A DNA stretch of 64,000 nucleotides from Zobellia russellii (lineage in GTDB: Bacteria > Bacteroidota > Bacteroidia > Flavobacteriales > Flavobacteriaceae): positions 124,001-188,000 of the forward strand of contig NZ_JACSOI010000001.1 in the NCBI RefSeq assembly GCF_018728565.1. The letters are read 5' to 3'. The notes below the pieces were generated by a model. That model searched no databases. It was not told where the DNA came from and saw only the letters and a program-made list of their open reading frames with translations. Both the position numbers and the translations under genes were made by a program. Shown here in pieces: positions 1 through 10,100 of this stretch (the first letter of the stretch is position 1; each line of letters starts with the position of its first letter).

Positions 1-1034
1 TAGTAAACATCATTTGTAAGTCCTCCAAATCCCAACCATGGCTTTTGGTCAATATTATCCAAAACCATGGTATAATAACCTTTTCTACCCCCAACGGAAT
101 CTGACAGCCTTTCTTTCACCAAAGAGCTGTTCATTATATCTTGATAATAAAATATGGAGAGAGAAAGGATAATCATTAACCCACTCAAAGCAGCAAATAA
201 AAGTTTTTCTAAAGCAACTTTATTAATAAAAATAAGGTAAGTAGCCAATACTACAATAAGAATTATCCAACTCATTCTCATAAATGATGTTATCACACCT
301 AAAGAGAAAAGAACCACTAAGAAAACCTTTAAGAAGTTCTTTTTTACTGTAGTTAGCGTCCAAGTAATAGCAATAATTAAAAAATATGAATTATAATACT
401 CGGCCGTAAAAAGACCGTTGGACCTAAGAACATTGCCAAAAGCCAATCTCTCATCTCCAATACGCAAGAAATACGGGTCATATCCCAACTGAATAAAAGC
501 TACCAAACTAGTTATAACCCCACCGACAATTATAGATTTACCAACCAAATCGTAAGTTGCTTGATCTGCCATAAGACGAAGACCAACTAAAATAATAACA
601 AAAGCAACAGACTCCAGTATAGTTTTTAAGGCTTCCGGTAAACCAACATCATCTAAATTTACACTTATAGAAATTATTTGAAGTAATATATACAGTACCA
701 AAGGAATTATAAAATAGGGTATTCGAAAATTATCCGAGGGAGGAATTTTTTCCTTTGATAGTAACGTTGTTCTAACAATAAAAAAGAGCAGTAGAAGGTA
801 TATAAGTCGTATGGGCTGAATTTCAAAAAAACTAAAACCCGGAATTTTAATTGTGAGAAGATCATTTATGTTTCCTGTAAGGAAATAAAACGATAGCAAA
901 AACCCTTCTAATTTATATTTAGAATCACTCTTGTAAGTTAAATACGAAGCAATTAGACCTGCAATTACAAAATAAATGTAATAGTGGTGTATCTGAACGC
1001 CCGTCCAATTAAAGTGTTGCTCGTAATTACTCAT
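1..1034 (-). CDS. O-antigen polymerase/ligase-like membrane protein (Wzy type), partial
   Basis: The reading frame starts at an ATG at 1034 and stays open to the left edge, giving 344 codons of an unfinished protein. The translation is dominated by hydrophobic helices, beginning around HHYYIYFVIAGLIASYL. Near the visible end it has a loop containing KPWLGFGG, the kind of motif seen in the large periplasmic loop of Wzy_C (O-antigen ligase/polymerase) proteins. It is the last visible gene of a minus-strand run: sugar transferase, Wza-like, Wzc-like, then this gene, 55 bp after the kinase. By context it would polymerise repeat units of the exported polysaccharide in the inner membrane. Family assignment rests on topology, the LGFGG loop and neighbourhood, because these proteins diverge strongly. 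The C-terminus is missing. Confidence 0.75.
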   Translation of the reverse strand, partial: MSNYEQHFNWTGVQIHHYYIYFVIAGLIASYLTYKSDSKYKLEGFLLSFYFLTGNINDLLTIKIPGFSFFEIQPIRLIYLLLLFFIVRTTLLSKEKIPPSDNFRIPYFIIPLVLYILLQIISISVNLDDVGLPEALKTILESVAFVIILVGLRLMADQATYDLVGKSIIVGGVITSLVAFIQLGYDPYFLRIGDERLAFGNVLRSNGLFTAEYYNSYFLIIAITWTLTTVKKNFLKVFLVVLFSLGVITSFMRMSWIILIVVLATYLIFINKVALEKLLFAALSGLMIILSLSIFYYQDIMNSSLVKERLSDSVGGRKGYYTMVLDNIDQKPWLGFGGLTNDVY

Positions 1035-1089
1035 TCCTACTAATTGGTAATATATTCAACAGTTTACAAAACTGTTAATTAACTCAACC

Positions 1090-3606
1090 TTATACCGAAA
1101 ACGACTTATCCACCAATTGTTTTTCTTTGTTAAGACCATACTTTGCCTCATACCCATACTTATGGTCTTCCTTGAGAGCATCATTAAATATGATATAACT
1201 TTTTTTCTTCTTGTCCCGTGGAATCAAATTTTCTAAATCTTCTAAAAATTCTATTTTAGAAACATTTCTTCTTACTACGAATAGGTTAATATCCATAACA
1301 TCTAAGAGCAATAAGAAGTCTGATACCAACCCTACTGCTGGTGTATCCAAAATCACGTAGTCATATTCTATTTTTAGCTCCTCTATTACAGCTTTCATCT
1401 TATCTCCGGATAAAAGCTCATGTACATTACCATCTACTACAGCAGTTGGAATAAACTTTAGATTTTCCAACTTTTCATGCGTTCGAATCACATCTTTTAT
1501 AGAGTTCACTTCACCTTTAAGGTAATTTGAAAGTCCTCTACCTTTTACCTTACCTACATGGTTTACCAAACTTGGGTTGCGCAAGTCTGCATCTATGATA
1601 ACTGTTTTCTTTCCGGCTTCGGCAAGCGTAATTCCTAGATTAATTGCGCTATATGTTTTTCCTTCTTCCGGCAGAATAGAAGTTATACCTATAACACCTT
1701 TGTCTTGTGAATTTATCAGTTTAAGATTGGTTGTTAAATCCCGGAAAGATTCTTTTAATTTCCAAAGTGCTACTTCTGAGTCCGCTTCGGAAGTTTTAAA
1801 ATTCTGTCCGACAAAATCAAATAGCTGCTGACTACCCCTAATTTTTTTTATGGCCTTTTCCAGCTCTTGGCCTATATAAGGAACTTTAAAGGATTTTTCT
1901 TTTACTTCGTCATCATAGTGCACAATACTGGCAATGATTGGCATGTCACTATTGGCCATTACTTGATGTACATTTTCTATAGTATCGTCAGGAGAAAAGA
2001 ATATCATCCATCCTAAGGGGATAAGCATACCGATTACTACCGCTAGGGCTAACAAAAGCGACTTTTGTGGCGCAACAGGGCCGTTACCCACCATTCTGGC
2101 TTCGTCCAGTATTCGCGTATCCGATGTGCTTTCCGCTCTTGCAATACCTGTTTTAGCCAATTCTTGACTCAAATATTTGTAAAGGTTTTCGTAAAGCGTA
2201 TTTTGACGTTGAATATTCAACAATTGTATTTCTCGTGTAGGTAAAGAACTTATTTCTTCATCTATGCTAGACAATTGGGAAGTTATACCGGCTAAAGCCG
2301 CCTGGGAAGATCTTACCGCACTTCTTAAATTACTGAGCAAAATTTCTGTAGACTCCTGAATTTGACCATTTAGAATAGTCATCTCCTGATTATTGCTAGT
2401 AACAAAGAATTTTTTTCTCGATCGCTCCGCATAAAGCTCTTTTAACTCAAGAATATTTTGATTGATTGATGGATCCTCAATACCAATTCCCGAAGGCATT
2501 ATAAATTCATCACTATTTCTATTGTTCCTCACGCTACGGATAATAGAGTTATAGTAATTAATACTCATTTTAATCTTAGCTGCTTCAACTTGTAAATTGT
2601 TGGTCTGGTCCAGAGCATTGGAGGCTGTTGCCCCAAGGTCCACTGCCTTCTTATCAATTTTATAAGCTTCCAATTTTACTTCAAACTTGGTTAAAGAATC
2701 AGAAATTACTCTTAACTGGTTTCTAATAAACGCTTCTTTACCTGCTGCAATCTCGTTTCTGGAGAAGAGTTCATTTTGAACATAGTTCTCCGTTAATTGT
2801 TTTAAAAAATCTACTTCCTTACTAACAATTGGACCCGTAGAAACAATTTTAAAAATACTTGCTTGTATATCAATATTATCCGCCTCCAGCTTACCCATAT
2901 AATCTTTGGCCACTCCTTCAATATTATGGATAACAAAACTTAAATCCTCTCCTTCAAAATCTTCAATGTTTACCTTGTATTCAGGTCTATTAAGGGTGAA
3001 TGTAAAATATTCATGCTCTATTTTATCTCCAAACTTGTATTCCCCAGAAAAATCAAAACTTCGCTCAACTTCCCTAACAGAGCCGTTGGAAGGGTTGGAA
3101 ACTCCAAACTCATCTCCCTCTATAGTTAATTTATAATTATCACCGGACAGTAATTCAATTTCAAAAGGCACACCAAATAATTGTGGTTTGGAACGGTCCA
3201 TCATCACCTCAAAAGGAAAATAACCATATTTCTCTTCTGATGAGAATAAGCTTTCTGTGTGATAAGAAATATCAAAGTTTAGGTCTTCAATGGTCTGCCT
3301 TATGAGACTAAAAGATTTTAAAATACCTATTTCATTGTAAAGGTTTTTTTCCATCTCAATAAGACTTACACCTCCCTCAACGTATTCACTATCTCCCAAG
3401 ACTCGGTTTCTACCTTTTGAATCTATCAATACAGAAGTTGAAACCTCATAAATAGATGTTGCCGATGCTATATATATTAAAGCCAAAAGCACAAACAGGC
3501 CTATACTAGCCATAAAAAACATCTTGTTCTTATAGATTTTCCGAAAAAATAATTTTAGGTTAATCTCTTGCTGAGGGTTAACTTGATTATTCTTTTTCTC
3601 TTTCAT
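1090..3606 (-). CDS. Exopolysaccharide tyrosine autokinase / chain-length regulator (Wzc-like)
   Basis: 838 aa. A Wzz-type N-terminal domain follows a membrane helix at about residues 30-50. The long periplasmic part ends in a GNVR-like region (about 455-515) and a second helix (about 516-537). The cytoplasmic BY-kinase domain shows Walker A SILPEEGKTYS (about 642-652), Walker A' VIIDADLR (about 669-676) and a Walker B-like YVILDTPA. The C-terminal tail has clustered tyrosines (about 817, 819 and 823), the usual autophosphorylation sites. Proteins of this family sit in the inner membrane, pair with the Wza-like exporter and control polymer length and export. The gene lies 99 bp downstream of the Wza-like gene on the same strand. 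Length and domain order are normal for a fused Wzc. Confidence 0.93.
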   Translation of the reverse strand: MKEKKNNQVNPQQEINLKLFFRKIYKNKMFFMASIGLFVLLALIYIASATSIYEVSTSVLIDSKGRNRVLGDSEYVEGGVSLIEMEKNLYNEIGILKSFSLIRQTIEDLNFDISYHTESLFSSEEKYGYFPFEVMMDRSKPQLFGVPFEIELLSGDNYKLTIEGDEFGVSNPSNGSVREVERSFDFSGEYKFGDKIEHEYFTFTLNRPEYKVNIEDFEGEDLSFVIHNIEGVAKDYMGKLEADNIDIQASIFKIVSTGPIVSKEVDFLKQLTENYVQNELFSRNEIAAGKEAFIRNQLRVISDSLTKFEVKLEAYKIDKKAVDLGATASNALDQTNNLQVEAAKIKMSINYYNSIIRSVRNNRNSDEFIMPSGIGIEDPSINQNILELKELYAERSRKKFFVTSNNQEMTILNGQIQESTEILLSNLRSAVRSSQAALAGITSQLSSIDEEISSLPTREIQLLNIQRQNTLYENLYKYLSQELAKTGIARAESTSDTRILDEARMVGNGPVAPQKSLLLALAVVIGMLIPLGWMIFFSPDDTIENVHQVMANSDMPIIASIVHYDDEVKEKSFKVPYIGQELEKAIKKIRGSQQLFDFVGQNFKTSEADSEVALWKLKESFRDLTTNLKLINSQDKGVIGITSILPEEGKTYSAINLGITLAEAGKKTVIIDADLRNPSLVNHVGKVKGRGLSNYLKGEVNSIKDVIRTHEKLENLKFIPTAVVDGNVHELLSGDKMKAVIEELKIEYDYVILDTPAVGLVSDFLLLLDVMDINLFVVRRNVSKIEFLEDLENLIPRDKKKKSYIIFNDALKEDHKYGYEAKYGLNKEKQLVDKSFSV

Positions 3607-3705
3607 TTCGCTGTCATTATAACTCTCATCGCCTCCTAACTCTTCAAGTGGTCAAATTGCAATGAAATTTTATTTTATACTTTAAGAAGGACTACGATTC
3701 TTTGA

Positions 3706-4527
3706 TTAGTTGGAATTGAAACTTAAGACCAATATAGTAGTAGATATAGCAGATAGCACCAAGCTGAAAACCCCTAAGTTTTTCTGAAACAAATTCTCCT
3801 TTGAAGTTTCTACATATAGAACGTCATTTGGGTGCAAGAAGTAATATGGAGAACGGATAATTTCTGGACTCGTCAAATCTAAATCAACTACAATAGATTT
3901 ATCTCCCTTCTGGCGAATTAATTTTACGTTCTTTCTCTTAGCTGAAATATTTAAATCTCCCGCAGCGCTTAATGCCTCAAAAATAGTAGCTTGGGTATTA
4001 TATATGTAGTTCGTACCGGGGGTTTTGACATCTCCCAACACTGAAACCTTAAAACTTGTAAGCTTAACGGACACCACCGCATTCAATAAGTATTTATCAA
4101 TTTCCGACTGAACAAAATCACGAATTTCCTCAATTGTTTTATCTTGAACATGGACTTTTCCAACAATAGCCAAATCTATCGCACCTTCCTTATCTACCGT
4201 ATAGCCTGTCAAAAATAACGAAGCAGGATTAGCTTGTAGATTCCTGTTTTCTACGGTTGCGTTATTAAAATATGCCACTTGATCAGGATCTCTACTTTGA
4301 ACCTTTACGCTCAACACATCATTTGGCTGAACACCATATTCGGTTGGGCGCAATCTTATGGTCATTTCACTATCCGGGCTTTGAAGATAATTTACACCTT
4401 TAGAGGTATAGCAAGAGGTCAAAACCAACGCAACTAGCGCTATACTAATTCGCTTGAAGGATAAAGCCTCGTATACCCCTTTCAAAAAGAAAAGTCCTGA
4501 TTTTTTTATACTTGATATAATTCTCAT
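3706..4527 (-). CDS. Polysaccharide export lipoprotein (Wza-like, Poly_export/SLBB)
   Basis: 273 aa. The signal sequence ends in a lipobox (LVLTSC, Cys about 39), so this is an outer-membrane lipoprotein. The Poly_export region contains YGVQPNDVLSVKV and GYTVDKEGAIDLAIVGKV, followed by an SLBB-like segment (KVSVLGDVKTPGTN). The C-terminus is a hydrophobic helix (VFSLVLSAISTTILVLSF), as in many short Bacteroidetes Wza homologues. It would form the periplasmic/outer-membrane export channel for the exopolysaccharide and work with the tyrosine kinase encoded next. It is in a minus-strand run with 87 bp to the sugar transferase upstream and 99 bp to the kinase downstream. Confidence 0.92.
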   Translation of the reverse strand: MRIISSIKKSGLFFLKGVYEALSFKRISIALVALVLTSCYTSKGVNYLQSPDSEMTIRLRPTEYGVQPNDVLSVKVQSRDPDQVAYFNNATVENRNLQANPASLFLTGYTVDKEGAIDLAIVGKVHVQDKTIEEIRDFVQSEIDKYLLNAVVSVKLTSFKVSVLGDVKTPGTNYIYNTQATIFEALSAAGDLNISAKRKNVKLIRQKGDKSIVVDLDLTSPEIIRSPYYFLHPNDVLYVETSKENLFQKNLGVFSLVLSAISTTILVLSFNSN

Positions 4528-4614
4528 ATTTCAAAGTTTACTTTTGTCAATTTTTTTAATCGAAATAAGCATGCTTGTCAATCTTAGTCCGACTTCACAT
4601 TTGGAAAGCTATAG

Positions 4615-6006
4615 CTAAAAAGCTTTTTTATGATGGCTTCCAAAAAGTGTTAAGAAGATAATTTTTACATCTAACCAAGGACTCCAGTTTTCTATATACC
4701 ATAGATCATGGTTTACCCGTTGATTTTTTTGCTCGTCTGTTACAGTAGGCCCTCGCCAACCATTAACTTGTGCCCAACCCGTAATACCTGGCTTAATATA
4801 ACTGCGCACCATATAATGATTTACACTTTTCCTAAAGTCGTTTTGTAGATTTATTCTATGAGGCCGTGGCCCTATTACACTCATTTCACCTACAAGCACG
4901 TTATAAAACTGGGGCAATTCGTCCAAATCTCCCTTTCTTAAATATTTACCTATACGCGTAATTCTTGGGTCGTTCACAACTGTGGACTTCGCTCCATGTA
5001 AAGGGTCCTCGGTTACGGACATAGTCCTGAACTTGTAACATTTAAAAGTCTTTCCTGCCTCACCCTTTCTATAGGGAGTATAAAAAATCGGGCCTTTTGA
5101 ATCGATTTTGATCAGAGCTGCTATAATCAAGAAGATTGGAGACAAAAGCACCAACACTATGAAAGCAAAACAAAAATCAAATAAACGTTTTAGAATTGTT
5201 GTACTAAAATGATCTAAAGGCGACTCCCTGAGCTTAAAAACAGCAAGGTCACCCATGGTAACTGCTTTATAATTCTTTGATTTAAGCAATGGATTTTTGG
5301 GAATCAATTTTACCCGAACCCCAAAACTGTCCGCTATTTGAATGGTTTCCATGATTTTCTCATGTTTCATTCCGGCCATCGCTATGAAAATATCATCCAC
5401 ACGGTTGTTAGATAATACTTCTGTTAAGTCATCAACTTTGCCAAAAACATTAAAACCCAAAATATTATTCGGTTTCTTCTGTTTATTCTCCAAGTACCCC
5501 ATAATGTTATAACCGTACTGAGTCATAGCATTGGTAAAGCCCTGAATATTGTTTTCATCATAACCTGAGCCTATAAGTAAAGTGTCCGAAAACAAATGGG
5601 AAGCCCTTTTCTTCAAATATTTTAACAAGTATTTGTGGCTTACCAGATTTAGGTATGAAAAAATAAAAATTGGAATAATAAATGTAGACCTAGGAAAGTA
5701 TCTGATTTTAAGCAATATAACGGCACTCATAACAAAACCTACAAAGAAAAACAAGGAAGTTACAATGCTCTTAAAGTACCCAAAATCCGGATTAAAATAG
5801 AACTCACTATTGCGTATGTACATAATGATTACCAACCACGTGACGTTGTAGATAACCATTAAACGAACCATATTCCAAAGAATAGCTGTATCGCTAAATG
5901 AAAAATCTGGTAGTTTAAACATAAAGCATATGGTCAAAACCACATTGAGCAGAACAAACTCAAAGGCAAGTAAATTTATTAGAATAAATCTATTTTTTGA
6001 ATTCAT
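4615..6006 (-). CDS. Undecaprenyl-phosphate sugar phosphotransferase (WcaJ-like initiating transferase)
   Basis: 463 aa. The N-terminal half has several membrane helices and a nucleotide-binding-like fold (DTLLIGSGYDENN). From about residue 270 the bacterial sugar transferase domain follows: a membrane helix (LFDFCFAFIVLVLLSPIF), the KFRTM motif, and DELPQFYNVLVGEMSVIGPRPH. This class attaches the first sugar-1-phosphate to undecaprenyl phosphate in the inner membrane, starting the repeat unit. It is the first gene of the minus-strand polysaccharide run, and the long non-coding DNA upstream (6007-7126) should carry its promoter. The family is secure; the exact sugar cannot be read from sequence. 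Confidence 0.93.
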   Translation of the reverse strand: MNSKNRFILINLLAFEFVLLNVVLTICFMFKLPDFSFSDTAILWNMVRLMVIYNVTWLVIIMYIRNSEFYFNPDFGYFKSIVTSLFFFVGFVMSAVILLKIRYFPRSTFIIPIFIFSYLNLVSHKYLLKYLKKRASHLFSDTLLIGSGYDENNIQGFTNAMTQYGYNIMGYLENKQKKPNNILGFNVFGKVDDLTEVLSNNRVDDIFIAMAGMKHEKIMETIQIADSFGVRVKLIPKNPLLKSKNYKAVTMGDLAVFKLRESPLDHFSTTILKRLFDFCFAFIVLVLLSPIFLIIAALIKIDSKGPIFYTPYRKGEAGKTFKCYKFRTMSVTEDPLHGAKSTVVNDPRITRIGKYLRKGDLDELPQFYNVLVGEMSVIGPRPHRINLQNDFRKSVNHYMVRSYIKPGITGWAQVNGWRGPTVTDEQKNQRVNHDLWYIENWSPWLDVKIIFLTLFGSHHKKAF

Positions 6007-6358
6007 GGGGGAATTACGTCGGTTTTAATAGTTTATAAAATCAATCCTATAACTAGCATCTAATCCAACAGCGGCCAAATATATGAATGAAATAATTAAC
6101 ATTTCACGAATATCACATCTTCTGGGGCAATTGACCTAAATATTAGTCAATCGACATTTTATAAGGCAAAACTTTAATGGATATTTAGTGTATTGAATTC
6201 GAACATGACAAATATCTCGCTACAGTTTTCTTAAATTCCAGAACGGGTATTACGCAAAATTCCAACCGAAACAAGATAGCATATTTAACACACTTATTTA
6301 ACTATTAATCAAACTATTAGACCAAAAATAAATTCATTAATGAAAAATCAGGATGTTC

Positions 6359-6460
6359 CTACAGTATTATTCTACAGTATGCTATTTATAAGACGCAAAT
6401 ATTCAAGATTCACTTTCTTTCTTGAATCTTATTTTCATCTTTAGAAATGTCAAGAATCAC
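6359..6460. repeat. Cluster of short direct and inverted repeats
   Basis: CTACAGTAT occurs at 6359-6367 and 6372-6380. AAGATTCA (6405-6412) pairs with TGAATCTT (6423-6430). An overlapping pair is ATTCAAGA (6401-6408) with TCTTGAAT (6420-6427). TCAAGATTCAC (6403-6413) is echoed by TCAAGAATCAC (6450-6460). The patch lies 350-450 bp upstream of the sugar transferase start. The repeats are seen directly; an operator or RNA-structure role is inferred. Confidence 0.5.
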
Positions 6461-6716
6461 AAGAACCCGCTAGTTCTATCCAATACTATAAACCTCTCTA
6501 AAATGTACTATATCTTTCTAATAAAGATAACTGACTACTACTCTACTGTTTGTAATAGACCTAGCATTATGGAAAGGACAATCCAAAAGTTTTAGCCATT
6601 ATTTACTTTAATTGTCATGATTAACATTTCCCCAATAGATATCAACATACTTTTTCTATGAATTATGCTATAATCATTCATTGCCTGTACAGCAATATCT
6701 GAACGGTAAAAATATC

Positions 6717-6759
6717 TTGTTCATTTAAGTTTAAGAGCTGAACAAAACCTGAACAAACT
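6717..6759. promoter_or_regulatory. Candidate regulator-binding site, TTGTTCA-N15-TGAACAA plus second CTGAACAAA
   Basis: TTGTTCA (6717-6723) is an inverted match to TGAACAA (6739-6745). CTGAACAAAAC (6738-6748) is followed immediately by CTGAACAAACT (6749-6759), an 11-bp direct repeat of about one helical turn. On the minus strand, 6741-6755 reads TGTTCAGGTTTTGTT, one base different from the copy at 20839-20853. It lies about 370 bp upstream of susC. Confidence 0.5.
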
Positions 6760-6977
6760 GGTTATCTCAGCAAATACCCTTAAGCTCCTTTGGTTCTTAA
6801 CACCCCTTGGAATCAACCTAAAATACAGGAATAAGGTAATTTACCCCAGAACTTTTCCATAATGAAAATGTAGACTTCATAAAAATTGCTCACCCCCTAT
6901 AAAATACGTTCTGAAACTCTCACAATATCCTCATAGTTCAGTTAAAACCAATAAATAATTTGAAAATAGAAAAGCTA

Positions 6978-6992
6978 TGTCCAGTTTTTATT
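6978..6992 (+). promoter_or_regulatory. PUL motif copy upstream of susC (TGTCCAGTTTTTATT)
   Basis: This differs at one base from the identical 15-mers at 15411-15425 and 20776-20790. The match to the 20776 copy continues two bases further (GA). It lies 134 bp before the susC start codon, a spacing similar to that between the 20776 copy and the VOC gene. A binding site for the LuxR-type regulator of the locus is inferred. Confidence 0.55.
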
Positions 6993-7126
6993 GAGGGCGT
7001 ATTTTATTACCCAAATTCATAATCTGATAAATTTATCCCTGAATTTTTTTCAATAATTAAATACTTAATCCATTTCAATGACATATTACTATTGTCGTTA
7101 AAATGCCAACTACCTAATTCATTATT

Positions 7127-10100
7127 ATGAAAGGACAAAAACCAAGATTTATGAAAATGAGCGCCCTTCTGCTCTACTTCCTGTTAGGAATAAGCTGGGC
7201 GTACGCACAAGAAATCATTTCAGGTGTTGTAACAGACCAACAAAAAACTCCGCTTCCAGGTGTTTCTATTGTTGTAGAAGGCACTAGCAAGGGTGCAGTA
7301 ACAGATTTTGACGGTAAATATTCAATTACCGCCTCAGCGGGTGAAACATTGGTATTCTCTTACCTAGGTTTCAAAACCGAAAAACGTTCGGTTTCTGCCA
7401 ACAACAAAACTATAAGCCTATCTATGGAAGAGGATTCTCAACTTCTAGAAGAAGTGGTTGTTGTAGGGTATGGAACCCAAAAGAAAAAAGAGGTAACCGG
7501 GGCCGTTGCGCAAGTCGCGTCCGAAGAATTGGTTAAAATTCCTGTATCTGATATTGGAGCCGCCATTCAAGGAAAAGTCTCCGGTGTAAACATTCAAGCT
7601 GTTAGTGGACGTCCGGGAGAAGCTGCCAACGTTCAAATTAGAGGTTTGGTATCCATAAATGGCGGAGAGCCCCTTTATGTGGTAGATAATATTCCTCAAG
7701 AAGGAAATCCAAACCTTGCACCAGAACAAATAGAATCCATAGATATCCTGAAAGATGGTGCATCTGCTTCTGTTTATGGGGTTCGTGCAGCTGGTGGAGT
7801 AATCCTAATTACAACCAAGAGAGGTAAGAAAGGTAAAATGAAAATAGACCTGAATACCTTTACCGGGATTCAAAACATTACTTCAGGAACACCTCTATCA
7901 AATACGGTAGATTTTCTCTATAACAGAGAAACTACTGCAGAAGTAGGAGGAGATGAGCCACAGACATTTTTATTGGATGCAAACGCACTAGACTGGGATA
8001 CGAATTTTGTTGATGAAGTTCAAAATGACAATGCTATAATTCAAAATGTTTCTTTCAACTTATCTGGCGGCGCGGAAAATTTAACTTATAATTTCAATAC
8101 CACTTACTACAAGCAAGAAGGGGTTTTAATAAGTTCTGATTTTGACCGGTTAACAAACAGAATTACGGGACAATTTACCAAGGGTAAATTTAAAGCTTTT
8201 GGTTCTGCTAGTTTAACTACTGAAAACAGAAAACAAGAACCATGGAATTTATTCGGTTTTGCCATACAAAATGTACCGCATAGTGCTCCTTTTGATCAAA
8301 TAAATAGAACTGGTGAAAATACCGTACTCATATCTGCTGCCAATGAAATCTTCTATGGCTTTCTTTCAAGGCAATTAGATAATATTGATGAAAGAGAAAA
8401 TAAGAGCAATAGTATATCTCTTAATTTAGAATATGAGGTTTTAGATGGCTTAAGTTATAAATTAAATTTAGGTCGTAATGAGGGACAGTATTTTAGAAAG
8501 TTCTTTCAGCCACAATACCTTGCTTTAGATAGAAATGGAAATTTAAGTCCTGCAGCCTCTACCCTTAACGCAGAATTAGACTATAACTATTGGTTCTCCA
8601 AAAGAGAAACCATTGAGCATATTTTAAATTATAAAAAATCTTTTGGGCTACACAACTTTGATCTTTTAGGAGCCGCTTCTTATGAAAAATATAGGTGGCG
8701 AAGTCTAAACGTAGGAACTGTATTTGCCGATGACGCATCAAACGATGTTCAAGTATTAAACGCAGGAGCGGACCCTAAATCCCCTAATGAATTCCAAAAC
8801 GGTTATACGCTTGCCGGTAAATTGGCCAGATTACAGTACAACTATGATGGAAAATATTTATTAACGGCAAGTTTTAGACGTGACGGTTCTTCCAAGTTCT
8901 CCCCAGAAACAAGATATGGTAACTTCTATGGATTTTCTGCCGGGTGGAATGTTACTGATGAAAAATGGTTTAATGTAGATGCCATTAACAATCTAAAAAT
9001 TAGAGGAAGCTGGGCCCAAACAGGCTTTAATGGAATACCGGATTATGCCTTTATTCCATCCATAGAAGCAGGGGTTAATTACCCTTTTGGAACGGACGAA
9101 AATCTTGTAAACGGTCAAGTTCAACGTAGATATGCCAATCCAAATGTGGCATGGGAAACAACTGTTTCTAAAAACATCGGTTTTGAGCTGGGTCTCTTTC
9201 AAAACAAATTAAATATAACTGCCGATGTCTATAAAAATGATAAACAAGACATGTTAATTAACGAGCAGACCGCTCCTTCTTCCGGTTTGTGGCAACCACG
9301 TGCTCAAAGTACTTACGGTAGTGTAGCCCTTAATGCCGGTAACATGGTAAATAAAGGTGTAGAGTTTGCAGCTAACTACAAAGGAAAAATAGGAGACAAA
9401 TTAAACTTTGGCATATCAGGAACATGGACTCTTAATGATAATAAAATCACCAATTTAAATGGTAAAATACTTGGGCAGTCCGGAGGAACTATTAATAGAG
9501 ATAACACCACCTTCTTAGCCTTAAATAATCCGGCCGGTTCTTTCTTCCTGTTACAAAACGATGGTGTAATTAAAACCGAAGAAGAATTGACGGAATACCA
9601 ACAGTTAGATTTAAGTGCTATTAGCTCTCCACAATTAGGTGATTTACGTTTTAAAGATATAAATGGAGATGGTGCCATTAATGACAATGACCGTGTATTC
9701 TCTGGTTCTGGTATTCCACAATGGGAAGCCGGTCTAAATCTAAATCTAGATTATAACAATTGGGATTTATCCGTACAAAGCTATATGGCTTATGGTACTG
9801 AAGTATACAATGGTAATAAAAACCTAGCCTATATAGGTGGGCGCCATCAAGATCAAGTTTTTCAATGGACACCACAAAACCCAGACTCGGACATTCCAAC
9901 ATTTAGACAAAATGAAGGCCATTCTAATGTAAGAGGGTTTTCAGATTGGTTCTTAGAAGACGGAACTTATCTACGTATCCGGTCCATATCCTTAGGGTAT
10001 ACGATTCCAAACACTCAAGACTACGGAGTAGACAAAATAAGACTCTATTTAAACTCTGTAAACCCTTTCACTTTTACGAATTATACGGGGTATGATCCTG

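Larger units (their letters stand above)
6007..7126. other. 1.1-kb non-coding region between the polysaccharide locus and the PUL
   Basis: No convincing gene is visible in either strand. The region separates divergent transcription units: the sugar transferase (minus) and susC (plus). It contains a repeat-dense patch at 6359-6460, with CTACAGTAT twice at 13-bp spacing, two overlapping inverted repeats and a repeated TCAAGA(A/T)TCAC. It also contains TGTTCA/TGAACA elements at 6717-6759 and a PUL motif copy at 6978-6992. It is best read as a double promoter and control region. Confidence 0.7.
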
